Part shown: piece after piece, positions 1 through 12,700 of the stretch
How positions within the stretch are numbered: the stretch's first letter is position 1
Layout of the letters: each line of letters starts with the position of its first letter
Assembly: GCF_027409185.1 (NCBI RefSeq)
Contig: NC_084462.1
Location: 86,104,179-86,168,178, forward strand
Source: Cynocephalus volans
Lineage: Eukaryota > Chordata > Mammalia > Dermoptera > Cynocephalidae
Direction of reading: 5' to 3'
Length of the DNA stretch: 64,000 nt
Program-made: the position numbers and the translations under genes
Notes under the pieces: generated by a model
Database searches by the model: none
What the model was told of the DNA's origin: nothing
The model's input: the letters and a program-made list of their open reading frames with translations, nothing else

Positions 1-561
1 ATTGCAGAAGGCCTTTGACTCTGCAAGAGTGAGTACTATTTTGAGCCCACCATCTCCTACCTCCACTGCCATGTAGCTGCGCAAGAACCCATGAATATCT
101 GCTGGATGCTCATAGGGAGTAATGTTGTCTGCCATTGTTGGCTTTTAATCTGGTGTGGATGTCACTAGCAGAACCTTATACGTAGGAGCTCAGTAACTGT
201 TAGAATGTTAGTGAATGTCTGAGCATTTGAACCTGCTTATCAGTAAGGTCCTAGAACTGCTGCATCTTCAGAAGGTTAAGAATGTTTCTGTATGATTCAT
301 GAAAAGTATTGTGGAAATCTTGATGGTGTTTACCACATTAAAATGTAGCTTCAGATGTATTATCTTTTCCTCTTTTGGTGTTAAAAATACAACTGAAATT
401 CTAAATCCAGCAAGGAAGTTGCAACTAGCGGGGACTTGCCATTGTGCTGTGTGTTTGGCAGGAAAATTTAAGAATTAGTTCATTTTCCTAGGACACATTA
501 TAAATCCATTCTAAATCTAAATGACATTTTCAGCTGTAGATGCTGTTTTGCCCAAAACATT

Positions 562-662
562 TTTTTTTTTTTTTTTTGGCAGCTGGGTGGTAAGGGGAAC
601 TGAACCCTTGACCTTGGTGTTACAAGGCCATACTGTTACCAACTTATCTAACTGGCCAGTCC
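562..662 (-). mobile_element. tRNA-Ile-derived SINE, monomer
   Basis: A poly(T) start, then the reverse complement of the tRNA-Ile-like unit ending in ACTGGCCAG. It is flanked by a perfect 14-bp target duplication TTGCCCAAAACATT (548-561 and 663-676). Confidence 0.9.
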
Positions 663-986
663 TTGCCCAAAACATTCCTTAAGAGTAAGCTACTTTAATT
701 TAATTGAGCATGCTTAATGTTATATATAAATGTATTTCTTACTAAGAAAATAAGAGATTGCCAGAATTGGGCACCACTTTTTTCCCCTTATGTATCAAAA
801 TGGAAGAAACCTGCAGAAACAGTGGAAACTAGGGGAAGTTGCTACCCACATACCAAAAATTTCATAGACTCAGAAAACTCATTTCAAACCAAACAAAGAA
901 GAAAGTGGAGAGCTCTCATTTTCTAGGCCCAAGAAAGCTGAATGGTTTTAGGGAATTATAGGACTTCATTAACACCCTTTAATTTG

Positions 987-1124
987 GTTTTTTGTTTTTT
1001 TTTTTATTTTATTTTGTCGATATACAGTGTGGTTGATTATTGTGGCCCATTACCGAAACCTCCCTCCTTCCTCCCTCTCCCCCCTCCCACCCAACAATGT
1101 CCTTTCTGTATGCTTGTCATGTCA
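987..1124 (-). mobile_element. 5'-truncated L1 3' tail with target duplication
   Basis: A T-run (poly(A) on the minus strand), then a short unit reading GTGGTTGATTATTGTGGCCC on the + strand. The same unit recurs in inverse orientation at 41741-41847. It is flanked by a perfect 16-bp duplication AACACCCTTTAATTTG (971-986 and 1125-1140), so it is a severely 5'-truncated LINE-1-mobilised insertion. Assignment to an L1 3' end is by recall. Confidence 0.75.
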
Positions 1125-2034
1125 AACACCCTTTAATTTGAAGGTGTGGGACTGAAGGGCAGCAATTGGGTTATGATCCTTTTCAACCAGTATCATTTAA
1201 AACCAACTGTACAGGGAAATCCAAGAGTAGTTTCCTGCTCCCAATTCCACTTAATAGGTGGTAACACTAGGAACACCACTGGGCTACAGTAGATGTGTGT
1301 GGTGAAGGCTGAGCCACAGAAAAGCTGTGCAGTGATCCAGCCTACCTTCCTACACCAAACTGGTAATCTTAAATTTGTATTATTTCTCTGGCTTTTGTGA
1401 TGAGTGCAGTGTAGTGTCATATCTTATAGGGGACTTAGGTTCTATAGTTAGTAAGGCAAAAATCACAGTAACTAAAATTGCCCTTGAAAAAAAAATACTT
1501 AAAAAGGCATAAATATTGAAGACTGCCCCATCAATTCTCCATAGGTCACTTAGTCACTTTTTTGTCCATGTTTGAACATAAGGCTCAGGTCATTCTTCAG
1601 TTCAGTGCCAGGTGAGGTAACAGACTTGTGTTGTAGGGGCTGAGTTTTTAATTTCATTGATGCTTGCACTCTGAAAGATACCCAAGGATAGAGACTAACA
1701 TGTGAACAACAGGTGTGTATAACATATCTCACACTTGACCTCTCTCTGAGGCATACCATTCTTGAATGGAATGACTGACAGAATCACCACTACTATTAAG
1801 TCTCTACTTCGGGCTGAGCGCATATAATTGAATTTTGTGTATACCAAGTGAGTGAATGCTGTGACCACTGTAGAGAATGAAAATCAGATGTATGAAACTC
1901 CAGCATAAAAGAGGAAAATAGAACACTTGAAGAGGAAAGGGAGCATACATATATACAGAGACCCCATAAAAAACAAAGTATATTTGACAGCAACAGCTTT
2001 TTTCTCAAAAATCCTCCAAGACCTAAAAGAAGGT

Positions 2035-2121
2035 CTGGCCAATTAGCTCAGTTGGGTAGAGTGTGGTGCTGATAACACCAAGGTCCAGGGTACGATCCCT
2101 GTACTGGCCAGCTGCCAAAAA
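2035..2121 (+). mobile_element. tRNA-Ile-derived SINE, monomer
   Basis: A full tRNA-like unit with A box (TAGCTCAGTTGG), anticodon loop GCTGATAACACC, B-box-like TACGATCCC, then GCTGCC and a short A-rich tail. Confidence 0.9.
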
Positions 2122-2607
2122 AAGATAAAAAGGAGAACACATAATAGCATGAGGAAGCTGATAAGATGAAGGAAGTAGCAACACTAAAGTGAATAAAACT
2201 GATTATGAAACATGTATGAATATAATTTTGAGGGAAATATATGCAAAGATTTTTATGACTTTTTTTCAGTTCCTAGATAGATGATTTACTTTCTATACAA
2301 GAACAGTAGGTTTGACATTATGAATTTAACATTACCATTTTTTCATAAATAACCTGGAAGAATCAAGACATGCCAGAGGTATGTCATTTTGCTGATCTGG
2401 TGTGTATAAATAAGTCCATTAGCTAGAAAGTGTGCCTTGCTGGCTGTCCATCTTACCCATCTCAGGATAGCTTTGTATTTCTTGATTTCATTCTTCTATA
2501 GTATTTGCCATAAAGTGATTGATAAGCACTGCTTTCCTATGAAATACAGCAGTTTGAAAGAAAGTAGACTAAAGATTGGTGTTAAAAGCGAATAGGCTTA
2601 ACATATT

Positions 2608-2704
2608 TTTTCTTTTTGGCAGCTGGCTGGTAAGGGGATCCAAACCCTTGACCTTGGTATTACCAGCACCGTGCTCTCCCAAGTGAGCTAACCTGTCAGT
2701 CCCA
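2608..2704 (-). mobile_element. tRNA-Ile-derived SINE, first of a back-to-back pair
   Basis: Minus-strand monomer bounded by the 12-mer GCTTAACATATT at 2596-2607 and 2705-2716. Confidence 0.9.
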
Positions 2705-2716
2705 GCTTAACATATT

Positions 2717-2808
2717 TTTTTTCTTGGCAGCTGGCCAGTACAGGGATCAAACCCTGGACCTTGGTGTTTACAGGACCACACTAAAAATAACTGAGGTAAC
2801 CAGCCCCT
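2717..2808 (-). mobile_element. tRNA-Ile-derived SINE, second of a back-to-back pair
   Basis: Minus-strand monomer bounded by the same 12-mer GCTTAACATATT at 2705-2716 and 2809-2820. It diverges from its neighbour in body sequence, so this is a separate insertion at the same site and not a tandem duplication. Confidence 0.88.
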
Positions 2809-3472
2809 GCTTAACATATTGACAGTCCTACCAGAAAACAGGTTTTTGATACATCAAAGAATGTGATCTTTGGCATGAACAGTTTGTCATTTTAAACATG
2901 AGGGAAGTTAAGCAGTAATATACACAGATGTGAGGACTGACAAAGATGATGTTTCTCTCCTTCACAAATAACCAGGGTCTTCAGGTATTAACTAATTGGA
3001 GGAAAATGTGCTGGTAATTAGGCTGCTGTTAATTTCTAGTAAAGAATCTAAGCTTCATATCACATATAATTTTGGATAAATAGAACATCAGAAAGATCTT
3101 TTATATTTTAACAGTGTTAGGATAATTCTCTAAATATAGGCAAAGAGCTGAAGAGTTCCATAGAAGGTGAGTAACTAAAAATGTATTATACATGACCGGA
3201 AAGAAATGGCAAGCAAGACTTCAGAGCTGAGCTATCTTGATATTTTTATCCAGTGTGTGGGGTGTTACACATGCATCACAGCTATAATAGAGCTATCACA
3301 TGGATCATTTGAAAAACAAGATAGAGATGTTTTAAAGGATTCTGTGCTGGATTTCTTAGGTGCCGTGTTACTTGGCATTCAACAGCTAAAGTCAGAATTG
3401 AGATATTAAAAAGTGAATTATTTTAAATAACTGACTTGTAATAGAGAAGTAATTTATTTAAAATTATTTTAG

Positions 3473-3595
3473 GAAATGGAAGATAAAGTGACTAGTCCAG
3501 AGAAAGCTGAAGAAGCAAAATTAAAAGCAAGGTATCCTCATCTGGGACAAAAGCCTGGAGGTTCAGATTTCTTAAGGAAACGATTACAGAAAGGG
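3473..3595 (+). CDS. ARPP19: ARPP19 internal coding exon (residues 16-56)
   Basis: ARPP19 (cAMP-regulated phosphoprotein 19, ENSA/ARPP19 family) is a small, mostly unstructured inhibitor of PP2A-B55 that protects mitotic phosphorylations once Greatwall (MASTL) has phosphorylated it. The exon follows a pyrimidine-rich stretch ending in AG at 3471-3472 and is followed by a GTAAGT donor at 3596. It is 123 bp (41 codons, phase 0 at both ends) and encodes [16 protein letters not shown] at its start and [11 protein letters not shown] at its end, through the conserved [10 protein letters not shown] stretch. Counting from the recalled 112-residue human protein, this is residues 16-56. The exon for residues 1-15 is not in the window and must lie upstream. 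The ATG at 3476 is the internal Met17, not the start. Reading through the donor gives a 63-codon ORF to 3667 that is an artefact. ENSA is nearly identical here, but the downstream exon and the MYO5A neighbour favour ARPP19. Confidence 0.96.
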
Positions 3596-4605
3596 GTAAG
3601 TTCTCATGTGCAATTTTCAATGCTTAGGCCCTATGAACTCAGTTTACCAACAGAGATTGTGAAATGAGTGTTTGCGTATATAGCTCTGTACTTTATCAGA
3701 CATGTGTGTGTATGTATATATGATTTTTTCAATATTTTAGTGTTCATTATATAAATATGTATAAGAATCTACAACTCTTTAACATTTTAAATTATAAACT
3801 ATTTCAAGCATATAGAATAGTGCAGATAATAGAACAGAACCCATGTACCCACCACCCAGTTTTAATGTTAATATTTTGCCATAAGTACTTCAATTTTATC
3901 TTTGTAAGAAAGAAAATGTTGTGAATACAGTTGAAAGCTACCCTATGTGTGTGTATATATAACCCCTGCTTCCCTTCTCTTCAAAATCAACCACTATCCA
4001 GAAGGTGGTATTTATCCTTCTGCCCCTATTTTTAAACTTTTACCTATTTTAAAGGTAATTCCCTCACAATATCCAAAGGCTTAAAACACTTTTTATATTT
4101 AGATGAAGTGATCACTTACAAGCATAGCTTACTATCCCCTTTACATAATACATTTCACAGTCATAGTGACTCTAATACAAATAATATATTGTAGTTTTAC
4201 AGATTACTGAAAACATTTTTTCAAAATCTTACCATGCTTTGTGAGGTAGAAACCATTATTGATCCAAACTGAGATAATGCTACATGTTTATTTCTTAAGT
4301 TTCCTCTTCTAAAGTCTTCCTTTGTTCTGTAAAAAAAAAAAATTAGTAGAAGGCTCCATCTTCAGCTTAAGTGCATTTAAATTATTTACCATACGGGGAA
4401 CAGGAATGGATGTTTATGGAAGAGGATTGTTTATTAAATGAGATGCCAAATTTTGTTTCTTTTTAAATAAGTACCTTAAATATACAGTATCTGCTGCTTA
4501 CTTACAAAAATGTCTCTCTGTGTGTTTATATTAGCTATAGTTAAATATGGATTGTTTTCCCAAATCAGTTTCCAAAATATTGTAATTTTATTTTATTTAT
4601 TATTA

Positions 4606-4641
4606 TTTTTTTTTTGCGTCTGGCCAGTGCAGGGATCTGAA
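4606..4641 (-). mobile_element. fragment of tRNA-Ile-derived SINE
   Basis: A T-run followed by a short CTGGCCAGTGCAGGGATCTG segment matching the 3' part of the SINE, then unrelated DNA. It is truncated or partly deleted. Confidence 0.6.
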
Positions 4642-4959
4642 TGAACAAATTATTTTTTTTTTAATGGCAAAAAGTAGAATGGTATTTTTAATCTTACAAG
4701 AAGGAATAGCATTCACAGCTTTGAAGTAATAGTATGAGAAGGAAAAATTATACCAAATATATAAAAATGTAAAACCTCTGTATCATGAGATGTAATCCAG
4801 TGGGGAAATATTACAGAAATGATAGTTAATGTCTACAAGAGTACTTCAAAAGTTCATGGAGAGATTCATATTATCTTAATTCTGCGTCTACACAAACTTT
4901 CTGAATTACCATCATATAACACATAAAAGGGAACTTTCAAATATACAAGAAAAACATTC

Positions 4960-5510
4960 AGGTGCCCCCGAATAAAGAATTTTAACAGAGGAAATTTAAT
5001 TATTAAACAGAAAAATGTTTATCCATGATAGAAATCAATGAAATGTAAATTACGTCATAGTATACATACAACTAAATTAGAAAAATATTCAAATAATACC
5101 TATTGGTGAGTTTGAAGTTGAGTGAAACTAATATGCTCTTTGTTGTGTTCAAACATTTAAAATTATTACTCTCATTTTAGAAATGAGTATAGGTCAAGAT
5201 TTATAAAAATTTTTACGTTCTTTGAATAATCTCATGAATTAATCTAAGGGTATAAATCAATATAAGGAAATAGTCTTCAAATTTGAAGATATTCATTGTA
5301 GCTTTAACTATAATTAGAAGCAGTACCACTTTGAACAGCAGAGAAATGGTTAAATAAATTGTAATAAGTCAACAAAATAGAGTATTGTGTGATTATTTAA
5401 AAACATAATTATAAAGATCAAAACAGGGGGATAAATAGAAAAAGAAGAATGAGAACTATATTCATTATGCATCTAGCTTTGCAGAATGTATGTGTACCAA
5501 GTCTGATTAT
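4960..5510 (+). mobile_element. old L1 ORF2-end/3' region relic
   Basis: Decayed text typical of the 3' end of mammalian L1M ORF2, including ATGGTTAAATAAATTGTAAT and AGTATTGTGTGATTATTTAA. No ORF survives. Subfamily not assignable by eye. Confidence 0.45.
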
Positions 5511-5907
5511 AAAACGGTCCTATCAGGTGTGTTTTTAGTTAGGAAATAAATTACATTATAATCTTCAACTATTTAATTATTTGAATTTGGCATTTAACTG
5601 ATTGTTAGTGTTTAAGAAACCTTTTTTCCTTTCCTCCAGCATAACCTAGGCTAACAGACTTTCTTCCATTATTGGGGCTGTTGTCATTAAAACTATAATC
5701 TTCCTCTAGTGTCAACTATTTATGACTTTTTAAGTATCTTCAAGTCAGAATTTATATATATTGTATCTTGGAGTTGGTGTGGTAGATGTAAATACTTGAA
5801 AATGAAGAAAATGCTAATTGAATTGAGCAATAATTATATAGACTTTGAGAAGCTCTTGAATGATTCTGTATTGTACCAGAATGTCAGTGAATATCTTCTT
5901 TTATATG

Positions 5908-6138
5908 AGTTGAGTATCCCTTATCTGAAATGTTTGGGGACCAGAAGTGATTGGGATTTCAGATTTTTTCGGATTTTGGAATATTTGCAGAATACATATC
6001 TGTTGAGCATTCCTCATCCGAAAATCCGAAATCCAAAGTTTATGAGCATTGCCCCTGAGCATTTTTGAGTCGGCACTCAAAAATTTTTGGATTTTGGAGC
6101 TTTTCAGATTTCGGATTTTTGGATTAGGGAGCTCATCC
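5908..6138. mobile_element. Tigger-type DNA transposon relic (Tigger7/MER44-like)
   Basis: Starts GTTGAGTATCCCTTATCTG and ends GGATTAGGGAGCTCATCC. It is rich in self-complementary TTCGGATTTT/AATCCGAAA blocks that form inverted arms, as in pogo/Tigger non-autonomous elements. An ORF of 119 codons running 5709-6068 crosses it and is not a gene. Confidence 0.7.
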
Positions 6139-8507
6139 TGTATTAGGGAAAGTAAGTTCTGATTTTTTTTTTTTTTTAAGTCTGGATCACAAGGTTCTGG
6201 GTTTTAGTTTTCTTCTGTCATAGTTAGCAAGCTTGGCAAGTTACTTTAACATCTTTGAACAGTTTCTTCATCACTTGAGAGGGTTGGATTAGATAAGGTA
6301 TTATTATATTAGGTCCCTTTCTGTGTTATTGTACTCATTAATGCTGTTATGAGGTTAATGTTATATAATGTTATTAGGCTTTTAACAGTATGACCATGTA
6401 CACAGTGACTTTGTAGACTGTTAGAGCTAGGGGGAATATCAGGAAGCAGTGTATTTGTGGAGTTTGTGTCACAAGAAAACCGAGGATCCAGTTTTAAGAA
6501 ACATGGGCTTTAAAGTTAAATATGATCACTCGGTGTCAGTGCAATTATAAATACTGTAAGTGTAGCCCCTAAATTTGGGTGGAAGGAAGCTTTTATAAGA
6601 TTGTCATACAGATGATCCAGAATATGTTTTGTTAATTTTTAAATATTTTCATTAAAAAACTCACAAAATTTAGAAATTTTTAAAGACAACTAATATCACC
6701 CTCTTAGGCTATATCTGTGGATCCCAATGTGAGAAACATTGATCTAGTTCACTCCTCTACCTAAACTGTTAACTTCTTTCTTTCACATCTTTGCTGTATC
6801 GTTGTCTGCTAAATCTCTATCTACATGAGGATTGACTGCCTTTTATAGTAACCTGTTTCCTTTTAGGACAGCTGTAATTGTCAAGCATTGATTTTAAGTT
6901 TTACCTCTAGCCACACTAAATAAATTTAATTCCTTTCCCCCAAGCACAGTAGCTTAATCTGCAGTTAAGATCCCCTTATGAACTTCTGCTTACCATAAAA
7001 TTGTTATCATTAGAAACTGAGTTTATTACATTGGGAAAAGTTTGCTTAAATTTTGCTCTATGTGTTAAATTTCTCACGTTGTGTGTTTGACAAAGTAAAG
7101 AAATCTGGCAGGCTGCTTTATTCTCCTCCAGAGGCTACTAAACTCAGAAGCAGCTCTTTAATATAATACAGTGCATCAAAAGTTCTGAGATTTTCTGTTC
7201 TCTACACTCATTTAAAACACACAGAAATGAAGCTGTAGCAAGCCTTAGAAGGTCCTGGTCTAAGTTTCCTTGTTACTGCTCTGTACGATACATGTATAAT
7301 GACACATGAAAAGCAATTTGTGACTTGAGAGCCTTTGGCCATAGGCCAGATTTGGCTTATTGAAGAACAGTCCCTAGAAGGAGGCAGCCAGTGAGACTGA
7401 GTTTCAGGCTTCTTCATTTTACCACATCAGGTATCCCTGAAGTCTCTGAGAGAATATTTATAGTTTTTCCTTTCACCCTTTGTCCAGGCCCTCATTTCAT
7501 ACCTCAATTATTTCCTTTCATCAGCCCCAAACTGTTAGATTCCCCTCCTTTGAGCACCCACAGCACTTTGTGTACTTAAGACAGTATTATAGTAGTTGAT
7601 TTACTTGACTGTTGTCCACCTTTGTTGAGAGCTGGACAGGTGAACAACACCTCTCCAGCTCTTACACAGTGCCTCATGTATAGCAAGAACTCGATAAAGG
7701 TGGGATAAACATGATAGCTATAAGACAGAACCTAGGCAAATTCATCTCTTTTTACTCAGAAACTCATGTAGATTGCTATATTAAGGTTGATCTTTAGCTC
7801 TGATTGCAATTTGTATTTTAATGATAAAAGACAACTAAAAAAGAGCAATAGTTGAACTTAGTGTCTACGTGAAAAATGAAGAAGGTGTAGAGTAAGGACG
7901 TGCATTTTAAGTAATAATTAATTTCCAGTGAGTTTATTTCTTCCATTACTCTAGCATTTTTATTTTTACCTTCATTTTAGTGAACTGCTCTGGTTCAAAT
8001 AAATGATTTAAGTTCTTGCAGAAATGTTCATCCTAGATGACAGAGTACTAGCAACTATAACTAATAGTTTTAATAACCACAAGGTTCATTGGAGTTGGTG
8101 GCACATCCTAAATGCAAGTTGGTGAATTAATGTGTTCATATTTTCAAAATCATTTAAGAAAGACTTTCTGCCTGGTTGTTCCATTAGTTGAATGAAAAGT
8201 TTTCATTTCACTCTGAGTCCAGCAGTTTATTCCCAGATAGCTTGGTGTCGATCTTGAGGATTCTGTATTAGAACCAGAATGGTCCCAGTAAGCCTGAAGA
8301 AGGAGTTCTTTCCTGGCTTCTCAGTTATTGACTTATCCTGGAACTCAATAAAGAGACATAGCTATTTCATCTAATTAATGTTCCTATTTAAATTTTTTAG
8401 ACCAACGTATTAAAATGACAGTGTACCGTTGCATCTACATTTTAAATCAGTGTAATTGCATATGGAAACTTTTAAACTCTAATCTGATTTTTTTTTTTTA
8501 ATTGTAG

Positions 8508-8678
8508 CAAAAATATTTTGATTCTGGGGATTACAACATGGCTAAAGCAAAAATGAAGAACAAGCAACTTCCTGCTGCAGCCCCAGATAAGACGGAGGTC
8601 ACTGGTGACCACATTCCCACTCCACAGGACCTTCCTCAACGAAAACCATCCCTTGTTGCTAGCAAGCTGGCTGGCTGA
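8508..8678 (+). CDS. ARPP19: ARPP19 terminal coding exon (residues 57-112, stop)
   Basis: This exon follows a T-rich tract and AG at 8506-8507 and joins the 3473-3595 exon in phase 0. It encodes 56 residues and ends with TGA at 8676-8678, giving exactly the family length of 112 residues. It opens [19 protein letters not shown] is the ENSA/ARPP19 signature, and its serine is residue 62, the Greatwall site whose phosphorylation turns the protein into a PP2A-B55 inhibitor. Near the C terminus RKPS places Ser104 as the PKA site, followed by LVASKLAG and the stop. Relative to my memory of the human sequence the only difference is Ala for Thr at position 79 (LPAAAPDK). The intron between the two exons is 4.9 kb and holds only transposon relics. 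There is no frameshift or early stop, and splice sites are intact, so this is the functional gene and not a processed pseudogene. Confidence 0.97.
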   Translation, partial: QKYFDSGDYNMAKAKMKNKQLPAAAPDKTEVTGDHIPTPQDLPQRKPSLVASKLAG

Positions 8679-11600
8679 TTAAAAGAACTGAACTGCATGA
8701 ATCTTCTAATTCCCATTATTTCTCCTTAATATGTTACTTATTCATTTTTTATTTTCTTTCATTCACTAAATCATTTGAGACTGACAGCTTTGCAGGTAGT
8801 GGTAGTGTGTGCTGCTATTGTAAGGGAATATACATGTGTAGAGTTTTGATTAGTTTAACAGTGCACTGATGAAAAGGACATGTTACAGCAACATAAGTAA
8901 TCTACTTGAAAATAATTGTATATATTACCTAACTCCTAGTGTCGGACTGGTTTCAACAAGTAACAAGCAAGATTTACAATTTTAATGTTTTGGCTTTCCT
9001 TCCTTCATCTTAATTATAGCTTTGTATGTTATTATTTAATATAACCTCTATTGTATTGATTTCTTCTGTATTTTCCCTTTGGATTTTGTAAAACAGAAGT
9101 TTAAGACCACAAGTTGGAAGAAAGATCATATATTTCAAACACAAATACATGGGCTCTGCAAGATTTGAATCTCTGTGCTTGAACTTGAATGGCCTTAAAC
9201 CTGTTTCAGCTTTAACAGTAGAATTTTACTTGGGCAATATTTGCCCATTCTGGTGTAACTTACGTGATTCTAGTGCTTGACCGCTGCCATTGAAGCTAGA
9301 ATACTTATTCAGTTCTGTAGTGTTAGAATACCTTTTGTTGTTGAAGATGTGAATGAAGTGTGCATGTGCATTGACTGTTGAATTCACTTTTGTGCCATTT
9401 TTGTAAATACAATAGTTTTGCACAACCTCACAAATGTCTGTATTAATTTCACATATTGAAAAATAATGTGCCAACCAGAAGCACAAGAGTTCCTACACAA
9501 AACTCTGTCCTTACAGCTTTTATATAACAGTAGTAGTTTACAATCTTGGGCTTACACTATACCAAACTAAAATCTTTGCTCAGTCTGCCGTAGACTCAAG
9601 CTTTTCATTTGTTACTAATGTCCATGATATTCAGTGGCCTTGTGCAAATACGATATGTTGCTTAGGCATATCTTTTCATCCTACGCAGAACATTTCATTT
9701 TGACTTTTATGAAAATTTCAATTCATATAATTTATATAAACTTTTTTAATGTGGAAACCTTTTACTTCCACACTCAACTTTGGGGACTCTGCCTTCTGTT
9801 CTCCAGCTCCTCCCCCACTCTGTCTTCTTTTTGTTTGATTTTTTTTTTTTTTTTTGCTTCAAATGGTATCTGGCTGTTTGGTCTATGTGGAAGCATAGGA
9901 GTCTATATCGTTACTCTAAATTTGCTCTGCTGAATGCTGTATTTTATAATGCAATAATGGTGTTTTTCTTCTAATTTCTCAGTTAACCACTCTTAATCCT
10001 TTATAATTACTAATATTTGACAATTGTTTAAATAAAAGGAACTTAATAATGAAACAAATAGTTGATAAAACTGGCCCAGGGAAGCTGGCATGTTAGCTAC
10101 CTGGGAGAGCATGGTACTAATATTACCAAGGTCAAGGGTTCGTATCCCCTTATTGGCCAGCTGCCAAAAAAAAGATTGGCCCAGTGACAAGCTGTCAAGA
10201 TGAGCTGAATTCTGGTAAATAATTTTAAGTAATTATGATGAGCTCAGTGAATTAGGCTTTATGACAATTAGAATAATTTACATGATGGGTAAAATATGAA
10301 AATTTCGATATTTGCTTCTATAGATGTCACTTTAATAAAATCAATTTTATCTAGTTAGTAAGAACTTTAACAGACTTTATTGGGACAAATTTACTGCTCT
10401 TTTAAAGAATTTTTCCTACAAGTCGTAATGCTATAACATGATAATTATCAATAGCCTGAGATGATACTATTTTTCTCTTCGTCTTTGACTTGCACAGAGC
10501 CTCCCCTCTTTTTGATTCAGGAATCCTTTCTGAATCTTGCTTCCATTTGTATACCTGCTTTCCTATGATCCCAAATCATAGTAGATGGTGCCTTGAACAT
10601 AGCACCTGCACTTAAAGGCTGCCTAGCACTCTGAGGAAAGCTTGCTGATTACCTTCCTTCTCCACCCACCCCAAAAGACAGAAGAGCAACAAAATCAGTA
10701 ATGTGTTCATTTGTAATTTTGAGGATTAGTTATATACAAATCTATTTGTAATGAGGGCGAGTAGGCTATTCCACAATATGTATGCTCATTGTAGGATTGA
10801 TTTAAGAATTTTTTTAAAATCCCAAAGTAGAATATTATAGCTAGTCTTTTGTTTTTTTCATGACTATTTGCAAACTATCACCATTAAATTCATACATCAA
10901 AATTAATCTGAAAGATCAGAGACCATGTTATTCCTGACCATGATAGGACTCCTCCTGTAGTTTGGGACAAGTGACATATTTGCTTGAGTTTCAGTTTGTA
11001 AAATATAATGTTAATATTTAACCTACCTCAAAACTTGTTGAGGATTTGTGAAATGCTGAGGAAGTGCTCAAAATAAAATATTGTTGTCTTTTTTTAAAAA
11101 GTAAATTTCCTCATTTAAGCCAACCTGCCTTTTGTAAAGTCAGTGCTTAAAAATCTCAGGATTTTCCATTAGGAAAGACCTGTCATTAAGGATTTGTAGA
11201 TATAATTGCTTAGCCTCCATTCTTGGTGCTTGGGATAGAGAGGTTTTAGATTTTGCCTCAAAGCTCAGTTTATTGAAAACGTTTTGCAGGCTGTTTGATC
11301 ATTGCTTGAATAAAGATTTTAAGATCATTTAGATGAGCTTAATTGTCCATTTCTATGATTCCAAAGATGTGGTTTGAGAAATGGCTCATTTTAACCATCA
11401 TCCAGTTCATCATAAATTAATGTTGGAGTAAAGCAAACTTGGGGATAAAAAATACTTCATGAAAACTGGCTAAAGTCAAGTAAATTACCCATTTTGTGTC
11501 TACTAGCTCTTTTGATAGTAGGGGTTTGAGAAACATTTCATTCTTGAGGGCTGCATCTAACTATATTATAGTTCTTGGCAAGTAAGAATTGTTGGATTAT

Positions 11601-12700
11601 TTTTGACAGATTGGAAGGAGCATGTTTGTAGTCTACAAATTGTTCAATAATCTCACGCTGCTGACCTAAAAATATGTCTTAACTATTCTACAAGGCAAGC
11701 CTAATAAGGCCTCTATGTTTATTACTTGCAACAGTAGTTGCTCTTTCTACTTCATGTAACAAAAGTGTACCTCTAAATATTTATGGATACTTTTTACTAA
11801 ATCGGACTTATATTCTTTCTCAATCTAAATTAACGAAGTCATATCAAAGCTGAAATTAGTATCTTCTAAAATTGGTGTTTGGTGTTCAGGAGCAGTTAGC
11901 CTATGGGAAGAGCACTTCTGAGTAGTAACTAAAGCAATTTCTTTGGTGGCCTTTTCACATTCCCCAACATTCAACATATTTTCTTCCACTTTTCATTTTC
12001 CTTCTTTTACCTCATTTTGCCCTCCTCTCCACGCACCCATCCCTGCAATTATTTAAGCCTACCTATGGCACCCATCAACTGGTGTTTAGGGCTGTGCCTC
12101 AATTTAGGACACATTTTTAATTCTCTAAAACATTGTCCTAATCTGGATGACTAATTTGAGCCACTGTCCCAACTCTGTCAGCATGCACTGCCAGTCTTCC
12201 CCTTATCTCTTCTCCCCTGGATTCCCTACCACACCTTATAAAATTGGGATCAAAGAAATCTCACTCTGATTGTTAATCTAAGCGTAAAAACGCCAATTTT
12301 AATACTGTTTTGCTAGTTTCAGCCTTCTAGGCAGTTAGGCCTATAGGTTTTATTCTGCAAATCACTGGTGGTCATGATAGCCATTAATGTATGTTTGTGT
12401 TATGTTATTTATCAACTTAAATAGTTGGAAGAAAACATCTTATTCTTTTAATATTATGCCCTCAAATCTATTATTGCATCTCCAGCATTGTGGTGCAATA
12501 GGGACACTTCACCTATATTAAAAAGGGCCAAAAGTAAATGCCTTTTTTTGTTAAACATGTCTATAGAGTTGGCAGTTAATGCTGAAATTTGTCAAACAGC
12601 CCTTCCAAAATTATACTTGTGAAATATACAAAAATAATAATAAATTGATTTACCTAATTTCTATTGAAGTAATTTGTGGTTTTGTCTTCTTTAAGTGTTA
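8679..12700 (+). other. ARPP19: probable ARPP19 3' UTR (3' end not defined)
   Basis: After the ARPP19 stop there are about 4 kb with almost no recognisable transposon, apart from one SINE at 10084-10175. This contrasts with the repeat-dense flanks. ARPP19 mRNAs are known to have long 3' UTRs. Possible AATAAA signals occur at about 10032, 11073 and 12639; the last is followed by a GT-rich stretch near 12670-12690 and is my preferred end. The exact cleavage site is an inference. RNA-seq 3' ends or alignment to the human 3' UTR would settle it. Confidence 0.5.
10084..10175 (+). mobile_element. tRNA-Ile-derived SINE, monomer, in probable ARPP19 3' UTR
   Basis: A tRNA-like unit followed by CAGCTGCC and an A-run. 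Imperfect target duplication (C/T)TGGCCCAG at 10071-10079 and 10176-10184. If the 3' UTR assignment is right, this SINE is transcribed in sense orientation in ARPP19 mRNA. Confidence 0.85.

Larger units (their letters stand above)
1..3472 (+). other. ARPP19 upstream intron
   Basis: No exon is recognisable here. The interval contains SINEs at 562-662, 2035-2121, 2608-2704 and 2717-2808 and a truncated L1 tail at 987-1124. The remaining DNA is AT-rich with no feature I can support. The first ARPP19 exon and its CpG island should lie upstream of the window. Confidence 0.7.
3596..8507 (+). other. ARPP19 last intron
   Basis: This is the intron between the two visible ARPP19 exons (GTAAGT donor, TTGTAG acceptor). 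It holds old L1-like DNA near 4960-5510, a SINE scrap at 4606-4641, a Tigger-type DNA transposon at 5908-6138, and faint MIR/L2 relics near 6220-6310 and 7590-7710. I see no coding exon or RNA gene. Confidence 0.75.

Noticed and set aside
2035-2110. tRNA-Ile gene candidates (here and at every SINE)
   Set aside because: They have A and B boxes but diverged stems, oligo(A) tails and target duplications, so they are SINEs, not tRNA genes.
3206-3409. 67-codon ORF with good start context just upstream of the ARPP19 exon
   Set aside because: ORFs of this size are frequent by chance in this window; it has no splice link to the exon, no family resemblance, and sits in intron.
5709-6068. 119-codon ORF
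   Set aside because: Its second half is a Tigger-type inverted-repeat relic, and the first half is unremarkable intron.
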